64,000 bases of DNA, from the NCBI RefSeq assembly GCF_024362695.1, contig NC_065425.1:3043001-3107000 (forward strand), written 5' to 3'. The DNA comes from Pectinophora gossypiella. Taxonomy: Eukaryota; Arthropoda; Insecta; Lepidoptera; Gelechiidae. Of the stretch, positions 55,925 through 64,000 are shown piece by piece (within the stretch, counting starts at the first letter, position 1; the number at the start of each line of letters is the position of its first letter). The notes under the pieces were generated by a model. It searched no databases, was not told the origin of the DNA, and was given only the letters and a program-made list of their open reading frames with translations. The position numbers and the translations under genes were made by a program.

Positions 55925-56756
55925 TATGTTCTCTATATCCCAAAGAGGGACTTTCCGGTAAGTTCCTCAAAATCAATATAGATGGCGCTCTACAGTCTTT
56001 TCTTCGTTGTTTTTTCTAATTTCATGGATAACAGACATAATGCATCTTTCATCTTTGTTTTTGAGTATAAGGCGATTCTCACACTGCCCCGCATGATGCA
56101 GCGTAGCGCGTGGATGCGTGTTCTTCCGTTGCTTCCGTTGTTACGACCGTTTTTATCACACCCAGGCACAGTTACAACTTCCACCCATTATTATTCTGAT
56201 CAAAATAAAGAGGAACAATATCGTAGTAGCATATTTTTTTACATAATGTGATCCAAATATCAAGCAACAATTATTTTTATATATGCTTCTGCCAGCTTAA
56301 CAGCCTCCGTGGTCTAGTGGTTAGAGCATCAGGCTCACGATCTGGAGGTCCGGGTTCGATTCCTGATGGGGACATGGTCGAAATCACTTTGTGAGACTGT
56401 TCTTTGTTTGGTAAGGACTTTTCGGGCTTGAATCACCTGATTGTCTGAAAAAGTAAGATGATTCCGTGCTTCGGAGGGCACGTTAAGCTGTTGGTCCCGG
56501 CTATTAGCCGTAAAAACACCTTCAGCAACCCGAAGTGGAGCAGCGTGGTAGAGTATGCTCCATATCCCCTCCGGTTGATTGAGGGGAGGCCTGTGCCCAG
56601 CAGTGGGACGTATATAGGCTGTTTATGTATGCCTCTGCCATTACATTGTATTTTGGAATAATTATGTACCGGAGTAATGAGAAAATAGGTAATTATCACA
56701 TTAAAACTGAACAACGCCATCTATATTGTTTTGGTGAACGTAGCTTGGAAAATCCC
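55925..56756. mobile_element. CAATGAGGG-type TIR transposon with SINE-1 inside
   Basis: Left: AAAGAGGGACTTTCCGG, TAGATGGCGCTCTACAG; right: AACGCCATCTATATTG, AGCTTGGAAAATCCCTGATT. A SINE-1 (56301-56630) is flanked by TATGCTTCTGCCA / TATGCCTCTGCCA, a target duplication with one difference. Confidence 0.7.
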
Positions 56757-57239
56757 TGATTGAAGTAGTCAGAGGCACATCCATCATAAGGTGAACAAAG
56801 TGCCTACCCACACCTCATCGGGCTTGCTGTTTGACCGACCTGGTAGGTAGTGTATTCATATAGCACTAACAAATCTTCAGTATTTCATAAAAGATTTCAG
56901 TTGGATGAAAATCTTATATGGTCGTCGTTTATCTGCAAAAGCATCCGTAATTCACTGAATGAAAGAAACCGTAAAATAGTGTTGTGGAACGGATCCGATG
57001 CGACTAAGTGAGTTGACTCATTCTTGATTTTACCTACGTTGATTCTCTCTCAACTATCTATTAAATCTCATTTTGTTCTTGTAATTATGTTTTTTTTTCT
57101 AAAGTCACAAATTCTGATATCCGCAATGAGCCCTATTTTTTATTAAATTGATCATCAAAACGAGTTTTAGGTATCATCACAAAAAAGAAACAAACTAAAA
57201 AGCGAACATTATAAGCAAATGAATAATTTTAGAATTCTT

Positions 57240-57575
57240 CTTCTTCTGTCGTGTGGGCTGTGAGGTGGATTACCAACCCTATCAACCCTATCAGGATTAC
57301 TGTGCAGGTTGCACTTGCCCATTGCAGTCTCTTTTGTATGTGTCTATTATTTTTTACTTCTTTGTATTTTGTTTTATTTTTAGTTGTCATTATACTTTAT
57401 TTATGTTAGCCGCTCGTTTTGTTCTCCCAAATTTTCCCTATTTTATTATTAGCTGTCAAAGATATTAATTGCACCGCTTTCAATTACTATTTAGTCGCCA
57501 AAGGCCCCTGACATGGTTCACGTAAAGACACACGACTAACTTACAACATGTATGTATTAACCGGGACCAACGGAT
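57240..57575 (-). repeat. SINE-2 copy interrupted by AT-rich sequence
   Basis: CGTGTGGGCTGTGAGGTGG at the left and AGGCCCCTGACATGGTTCA, TATTAACCGGGACCAACGG at the right. About 170 bp of unrelated T-rich sequence lies between. Confidence 0.5.
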
Positions 57576-57579
57576 TATT

Positions 57580-58380
57580 TTAGAATTTTGAATCGGTGAG
57601 GAAAGCTGAGAAATAACGAGGAGTGAAGTGAATAGGTAGAATGACATACTTGAGTAAGTTGACTCACTGACCCAATCTTCCAGCTCTTCCAACACTAGTC
57701 GACAATATGGTGCAATGGCGGTGCGATATTGGCAATGCCATCTATTATTTAAACCCGGAACCAATATAACCGGACAGACTGGCATCTGACTGCCAATATA
57801 GTGTATTGGACATTCTTGGACTGCCGTCATTCTTCTTTTCTTTGTAGTTTAATCTTGGCTAGCAGTAAAAGAGCTGTACCTAGTTTCTTTTTCGTTTCTT
57901 TTTTATTTTTAACCCCGTTTTGTGATCCGTTTCCTCTGTTTATTGTTGTGAATTTTCTGTCGAACAATAAATGTAAGTAAACGATTTTACAATAAGACTC
58001 AGAATTAACTTCTGGAGAGTTTAAAAACCGTATTTAGATAGCGCGAGAAAAATCCAGACCTATTAGTAAAACAAAAAAAAACGTGAAAGAGGTTATAATA
58101 ATTATAAGCCTAATGACTACTTCGAAGACAGGAATGCTTGGTAACGACCGCCTGGGAAACAATATTAGGCAGTCAAATTACTGAAACATCAGTTTCTAAG
58201 CACGTCTTGGGCGCGGTGCCGACATTTTTAGCAGTTACTTTTCCTGGACATGTTGATAAAAGTTAAGAATACCGGTTTAAACATGTACCATAATTATACT
58301 AACAGCCAGCAGCACACGTCATATAGCCAGAGTATGTTTAGCGCGAAAGTAAGTTACAATATAGTCAATGCTCCCTAAGG
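57580..58380. other. Stretch without recognised feature
   Basis: Contains a 116-codon reverse ORF (57480-57830) starting MTAVQECPIHY that runs into SINE-2 sequence. No family recognised and no splice context. The rest is AT-rich. Confidence 0.3.
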
Positions 58381-58700
58381 TTCCAATACTACTACTTATT
58401 TACGCTTGGTATGCAACTTCTCTCGCATACGACAGACGCGCACGAATGCCTCCGAATAACTTGAGATGGTACATTTTCGAATTCTGAACTCGCTATTCGA
58501 ACGACGCTTACAAATGTTTCTACGGAACTTAGTAGTATGCATCTGCGGAGTCTGCACGGTAACTCCGCCGCAAGCGGTGCGAATGATACCGAGGGTTTGG
58601 GCCAATAGACGCAGCGAACGCTTCTACGGTAGATAGACGTGACACGGCTATTGGTCGAAATAAATAATTCGCCACACGGTTGCCGTGCCGTATCCTCAAT
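58380..58700. repeat. GC-rich inverted-repeat element, CACGGCAACCG type
   Basis: ACCGAGGGTTTGGGCCAATA faces GGCTATTGGTCGAAATAA; ends ACACGGTTGCCGTGCCG. Related to 31000-31250. The 69-aa ORF inside is not credible. Confidence 0.5.
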
Positions 58701-58719
58701 AAATGTCCTTTACATACCT

Positions 58720-60270
58720 ATTTTGGTTTATAAAAAATACATTAATTAGGATTTTGAGGCTTCCTACTGTCATTGGTCTTACCGAATCCACTACTTTACT
58801 TTACCTTTAAATTAAAATATTATAGCTTAACCTGTCCTAGCTTATCAGAAATAGTTTTTATAACACGAACACTTCCAATTGACGATAAAACTGCCTATTT
58901 CTCCCACCAGATGTCGCTAATGTTGAGTGTTCTTAAATTTTGACAGCTCACCATACTTTTGGAGTAAACAAACATATTGTTTTGTTTATATTTTAATACT
59001 ATAACCCTTTGCGCAGTTTAAATGCAAAATCATTGTGTTAAGTAGGTATATTATTCCGTAAAGATCGGCAAGAAAAATCTTACTAAAACTCATTTTCAAT
59101 CAAAACTGTCTTTTTCCAACTGGCTGCTATTCTTATTAATAATTATAATTTTGTTGTTTTTTAACACTTTATTGCACACATATTTACAAAACATTTACAC
59201 GATAAACTTATTCTAAGGTGGGCAAAGGCGGCCTTATCGCTATTCTTTTTCGTAATTCATCCTTTCAGACCGGATATACTCCACGTTGCTTTACATTTTA
59301 TAGCAATTTATCACGAATTTTAGCTGAACAATATAGAGAACTGTCATAATTTAGAAACACTCAACAGTGCTGCTTTTAGTTTTTATCCTAATTAAAGTTC
59401 AATAATGACAATAGTTTATTTCACTTTATTCTGCTCATACAACTCTTTCCAAGCTTTTACTTATGTCCCTACCAGAACAAATAAACCTACAAATTTTGAC
59501 ACAAATTCCCGCGGAGTGTAACGTACACTATTGCCTGAAATTTCAGCCGCAGTTGGTTTCCTACAGTTTTATTATGGCCAAGTGGATTCCAAGACGTTTG
59601 TGGGTTGGTGGGTGGTTGTAAAACACACTGGTTCTGTTTGCAAGTAATGTTATGTGGTCAGAGATTTCTAAAGTGTTGAAAGATCTAGATATATTGGCTT
59701 GAAATTTGCTATGCACTATGTTAGCGGGTTAGTGTTTTTGGGTGTAAATAATTAGGTCTTTCTTATTGTCAACAAAGGCTAGTTTGAAACAGGTTTTACT
59801 AACCGTTAAAACACTAATTTACTTTGGAATTTGTATGAAAAAGGACACTGTGACGTCATAGAAAAGCGTGATAAATTGTCGGACTTATAATTAAATTTTT
59901 CTTGAATTGAATTCATATATAAGTTAAATATATAAAAAAGAAGATATTTTTAAATCTAGGGTTTACAGACATATGTAATTTGTATCTATCTGTATCTATC
60001 AATATTTCTATTCTAAACAAATAGCTGAAGTTTATACAACTTTCGTCCCATCTCTGCGTTTTAGCCAGTGGACTTAACATTCTTACAGTGTCTATTGAAA
60101 TTCAAATTTAACTATAGTTTGAAAAGTTCTTCAGTTCATCTCTTGCAAAAATACTCCAATTCAGCATCGCGTATACACATAAGGATGTTACCACATCGAT
60201 GTTCTGCTCATCGAAGGTATTAATATCCAACTAAGATTAATATTGCATTTCGGCGAATGTGCTCAGGCAT
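58720..60270. other. Intergenic, AT-rich
   Basis: No ORF with coding character. A LINE-like 3' end (59160-59245, GGCGGCCTTATCGCTATTC) and an inverted MITE-E piece (59765-59945, GTGACGTCATAGAAAAGCGT) are visible. Confidence 0.4.
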
Positions 60271-60279
60271 TGCAGAATT

Positions 60280-60660
60280 AACAGCTCACGATCTGGAGGT
60301 CCGGGTTCGATTCCCGATGGGGACATTGTCGAAATCACTTTGTGAGACTGTCCTTTATTTGGTAAGGACTTTTCAGGTCGGTGGTCAAAGACAGTGACAG
60401 AGTAATAGCCACGAGAAGGGAAAAGGTCAGTGGGTAGACCAGCGGCCCGGTGGTCGGATGACATGGTTGTATAGACAGAAAAGTTGTGATGAGGTTAGTG
60501 CAGGACCGGAAAGGATGGTGCAAAATGAAGGAGGCCCAGCAGTGGGATGATGAGGGCTGATTGACGAAGATGATAAATAGATAACAGTTTCGAATCCCGA
60601 TTCGAACCCGTGACCTCCGGATTGTGAGCACAACGCTCAACCACTGGACCACGGAGGCCG
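60280..60660. repeat. SINE-1 head, LINE tail and reverse SINE-2 head
   Basis: GCTCACGATCTGGAGGTCC (+ head without its start), then GTAGACCAGCGGCCCGGTGG (LINE GRPAARWSDDM), then a reverse head (CGAACCCGTGACCTCCGG ... CACTGGACCACGGAGGCC). Confidence 0.55.
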
Positions 60661-61199
60661 TGGCTATTGTAAATATTCTAAATAAAATATTAAGGTCGCA
60701 TTTCCCCTTTTTTGCCTGTTACCGACGATGGCTGAACGTCGATCGTGCTGTAACAGCCCTAGCACTTATTGATGTCTTCATTTCGTATTCCTTTATAGAG
60801 TAGAGAGTCTTGTAACTCACGTCTTGTCACTACGGGATATTTTAAACTAAAATATTAAAGAATATTTACTTAAAAGGATTTTTTATCTATATATTGGTGC
60901 TGCTTCCAGTACACACCGTCTAATTTTATTTTAAGTTAAACCTGTCATTTGCTTATCCCCTGAAAAGGAAAGGGACGGGTGATTGACAACTTTCATGACA
61001 TCACTATGCTAATGGATGTCACAACACTGGCTTTTAATTGTACTTTGGCAGATGTAATTCGTACCGCGCACCGTGAAGCTGTTGTAAAACATTATCTATA
61101 ACGTATTTTATCCTTCAGTAGTTACAGGAAACTATTGTTATATCTATATATAATGTCATATATATAATCACTAATTGTACTCAACTAGATTTTCTGACC

Positions 61200-61405
61200 A
61201 CAAAAAAAAGTTTTCATCTCGAGCTCCTCCGTCCTTCGGAAGGCACGTTAAGCCGTTGGTCCCGGCTGCATTAGCAGTCGTTAATAACCACCAATACGCA
61301 CTGGGCCCGCGTGGTGGTTTAAGGCCCGATCTCCCTATACATCCATAGGGAAGGCCCGTGCCCCAGCAGTGGGGACGTTAATGGGCTGATGATGATGATG
61401 ATGAG
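61200..61405 (+). repeat. SINE-3, 5'-truncated
   Basis: CACAAAAAAAAGTTTTCATC to GGGCTGATGATGATGATGAT; the tRNA/5S-like head is gone. Confidence 0.75.
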
Positions 61406-61474
61406 ATTTTCTGTCTAATAGTCCTCGGGATTCCATCCACGATTTGATTCGATCCACGGACTCGAGACCTCCGG

Positions 61475-61765
61475 ATTGTGAGCCTTTCTTTTTTTAAATG
61501 TTTTGACGTCATTTATTGTAGATTTGCCGCAGATGGCATTAACTACTTGTCCGGACAAATGGGGAGCGCTGAAGGCTCTCACCCGGTATAACGTTTAAGA
61601 CAACAGGCCTGAGGGTGCCCAGTTGGGTGCGAACCTCGGCTCAGGGCGTCGTCTGAGAGGAAGAATATTTGAAAGAATTAATCGATCCTAGTGGGTCGAT
61701 AGCGATAAGCGCTGAATCGTCGACCACGCCGGCAGGGTCGGTATCGGAGTTGGATTGTGAGCGCA
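61475..61765 (-). mobile_element. SINE-5 nested inside a tRNA-like SINE head
   Basis: A reverse tRNA-like head is split. GGATTGTGAGC occurs before (about 61472-61482) and after (about 61754-61764) a near-complete reverse SINE-5 (CTTTCTTTTTTTAAATG ... GGGTCGGTATCGGAGT). Confidence 0.75.
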
Positions 61766-62304
61766 ATAATCAATCGCTCTACCACAGAGGCCGTTAGCAG
61801 CTGAACACATTCTTTATTTTTTTACAAGCTCTGCATAAAAACAAAATAGCAACATCATAGAAGTTATATAAAAACTCACAAAGAAACACCCTTTTCCTAT
61901 GAAATAACATAACTATTCATGTAACACTGTTATTGCCTGCAATAACGAATACCTAACATTCACTCGAATGGCTAAACTATTCACGTTACGAAGAGCTATG
62001 ATGACGCCACTTTTATAAGAACCCAGCGGGTCTAAATACGCCACATTGAAGCAATTCTTTAAAAGTAATACTACTTGACATTTGCGCAAAAGTTTTTGTA
62101 TTGTAACCAGGCCAAAAATTCCAAAAAAAAAAAGATAAACCTCATAGACTTTCTATTAAATTTATGCGAGTCAAAATCATGTAAATAAAATTTTATTTTA
62201 GACGACTGGAATGCCAGAATTGCACTTTTTGCTAAACTAAAATAAAATTAGTTTAAGATAAATTTAGGTTTAAGATGGAGGATCTGCAGGAATCGGCACC
62301 ATCA

Positions 62305-62640
62305 TCATCTCACTAGCATTATCCCGTTTTTCACAGGGGTCCGGGGGTGGGGTCTAATTTAATTATAATACTAATGTATTTTTAATATGATTTAAGTGCA
62401 ATAGTTTTTTTATTTTTGTATTGTCCGCTTACCTAACCTTAAGATCTTGACAGGTCCGGCATTTTACAAAAGCAACTGCCTGTCTGACTTTCCAACCCGC
62501 GAATGGAAATCAAGCACAGGATAGGTCACATACCTTCGAAAATTCATTTCTCGGGAATGCGAGTTTCCTCACGATATTTTCCTTCATCGCTGAGCACGTG
62601 ATAATCATTTATGATGCGTATATAGGCTATTAATTTACAC
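62305..62640 (-). repeat. SINE-4 with an ~85-bp insert
   Basis: CACTAGCATTATCCCGTTTT ... CAGGGGTCCG, then GGGGTGGGGTCTAATTTAAT to TATTTTTGTATT, then GTCCGCTTACCTAACCTTAA. GTCCG on both sides may be a target duplication. Confidence 0.6.
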
Positions 62641-62723
62641 ATTGTAAGCATCGGTATTTGCCCAACAGTGGGATGTTACGTTGGTTGTATTCTAACGTAT
62701 TGTATTACAAATATAAGTAAATA

Positions 62724-62850
62724 CAGTCACGAGCTATATCATGTACCCACTTTAGAACCCTGTCGCACTATCGTATTTGACATTTAATGAGACTTACGGT
62801 TTAACTTATCAAAGAAGTTGATGTGACATGATTTCAAAGTGTATACCGTA
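62724..62850. repeat. MITE-F, inverted copy
   Basis: ACAGTCACGAGCTATATCAT, CCCACTTTAGAACCCTGTCG, GTGACATGATTTCAAAGTG. From here to 63610 no gene is seen; 63010-63170 resembles a LINE/Helitron-type end (TTTTTACCCACGACGGAACG). Confidence 0.6.
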
Positions 62851-63617
62851 CCGCTACCGTACGTACAACGTTCTTTGTAGGGTTAACAGCCGCGAATTTT
62901 ATGTGAATATACTTCAGTAGAAAGGTTTAACCCTTTTGTATAATCTAGTTTTATAGCACAGCCAATTTATAAAACAGTCTGAATTGTTATAGATTTGAAT
63001 AAAATTTTATTTTTACCCACGACGGAACGGAGCAGGTATATGCGTTTAGGGTGAGAGATGTTTGTGTGTGCGTTTGTGCAAAGAAATGTTACTAATTATC
63101 TTCTAAACTAATAATCCGATTTTGATGCGGTTTTCAATAACGGGTTTGTGTTTGATAAGTTCATGTTATTAGACAGGTGTCATGTCTGTAACTCACTAGG
63201 GGGCGCCACAATATTAGTGTTTAGAGTCAATATTATTCGAAACGCCTCTTCAATTTATAATAGCAATTTATTTGCAATAGTTTTTATTAGTTAATTGTTT
63301 TTGACAGGCGTTTTTTTTTCGGTTCCATTGATTACACGTAATTACGTCGAACACGGTGCTGTTTCATTGCTACCTAAATCCCTTAAAAATCAGTAAAAAG
63401 GCATATCAGGCATATTCATGGTCCTTCGAGCCAGATTTCAGAGAAGATCACAATCAATAAATTGTAGTTAAATTAATACGAAATGATTGGCGAAGATTAA
63501 AGAAAAATCAAGATCGACTATAAGTGGCTCGTGGATTGTGTGGTCAAGTGAATCAAATTCATCCAATTAATCCTCATTTAATTCATAAAGTTGTACCCAT
63601 CACTCAATAATCAGGTT

Positions 63618-63976
63618 GTATTAAGTAAACAGCCTCCGTGGTCTAGTGGTTAGAGCGTTAGGCTCACGATCTGGTGGTCCGGGTTCGATTCCCGATGGGG
63701 ACATTGTCGAAATCACTTTGTGAGACTGTCCTTTGTTTGGTAAGGACTTTTCAGGCTTGAATCACCTGATTGTCCGAAAAAGTAAGATGATTCCGTGCTT
63801 CGGAGGGCACGTTAAGCCGTTGGTCCCGGCCATTAGCCGTAAAAATATCTCCACCAACCCGCAGTGGAGCAGCGTGGTGGAGTATGCTCCATACCCCCTT
63901 CGGTTGATTGAGGGGAGGCCTGTGCCCAGCAGTGGGACGTATATAGGGTGTTTATGTATGTTATGTATTAAGTAAA
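63618..63976 (+). mobile_element. SINE-1 copy with target-site duplication
   Basis: Element 63630-63964 (CAGCCTCCGTGGTCTAGTGG to TATATAGGGTGTTTATG) lies between two copies of GTATTAAGTAAA. The 80-aa ORF in it is repeat-derived. Confidence 0.85.
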
Positions 63977-64000
63977 GTGTTGTTAATTACGGTTAGTATA

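Larger units (their letters stand above)
60897..62302. mobile_element. Possible MITE-D-related element, 1.4 kb, with nested SINEs
   Basis: GGTGCTGCTTCCAGTACAC with TAATTTTATTTTAAGTTA at the left; CTGCAGGAATCGGCACC preceded by AAAATAAAATTAG at the right. Contains SINE-3 and SINE-5. These could instead be two separate solo ends. Confidence 0.4.

Noticed and set aside
57480..57830. 116-codon reverse ORF with several cysteines
   Set aside because: It runs into SINE-2 sequence, the frame is interrupted in composition, and no splice sites or family pattern support it; left as unassigned.

Overview
The window looks like a piece of a lepidopteran (moth or butterfly) nuclear genome. It is AT-rich, its genes are split by introns with normal GT/AG junctions, and more than half of it is transposon-derived. 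It is packed with moth-type repeats: several tRNA-headed SINEs, 5'-truncated LINE tails ending in (ATG)n, a mariner copy and many short inverted-repeat elements (MITEs). There is no bacterial-style operon and no CRISPR array.

Host genes. (1) Splicing short open exons together by hand gave three paralogous small genes that long-ORF calls miss. Gene 1 is on the + strand (515-4140, 102 aa). Genes 2 (35411-38890, 156 aa) and 3 (31719-34524, 114 aa) lie head-to-tail on the - strand. All three share one plan: a short N-terminal exon, a hydrophobic membrane or signal exon, a tiny linker exon with one cysteine, and a core exon. Intron phases are identical (0,1,1) and cysteine spacing is rigid (C-x27-C-x9-C-x18-21-C). 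I do not recognise the family; they are probably small secreted or type II membrane proteins. Gene 2 has an extra C-terminal exon, and an unassigned exon of the same phase lies downstream of gene 1 (4602-4852). (2) At 45389-46502 and 51809-52862 (- strand) are two paralogous terminal exons of a class A neuropeptide GPCR. Each encodes EL2 to TM7 plus the cytoplasmic tail, each is entered in the same phase inside TM4, and each ends in ESFV. I find no TM1-TM4 exon between them or to the right, so they may be alternative last exons of one gene whose 5' part lies beyond the window.

Mobile DNA. The largest element is a full-length Ty3/gypsy-type LTR retrotransposon (20528-27004). It has 664/668-bp LTRs that differ only by a 4-bp indel, a 4-bp target duplication, a tRNA-Leu-like primer site and one 1459-aa gag-pol ORF. 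The ORF is open throughout, but the integrase has Tyr where the first catalytic Asp of the DDE triad is expected. Other elements are a fold-back element built from 20-bp semi-palindromic units (2077-2844), a 3.8-kb terminal-inverted-repeat element holding a dead mariner and LINE debris (10383-14231), a hAT-type element 104 bp upstream of the gene 2 start codon (38995-40550), about nine MITE families and six SINE families (called SINE-1 to SINE-6 here, as local names). One SINE family has a composite tRNA/5S-rRNA-like head. Several insertions are nested and have readable target-site duplications.

Layout: 0-5 kb gene 1 and the fold-back element; 5-20 kb repeat-dominated; 20.5-27 kb the LTR element; 27-31.5 kb repeats; 31.7-38.9 kb genes 3 and 2; 39-45 kb repeats; 45.4-52.9 kb the receptor terminal exons; 53-64 kb repeats. 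All calls come from reading the sequence; no database search was possible.
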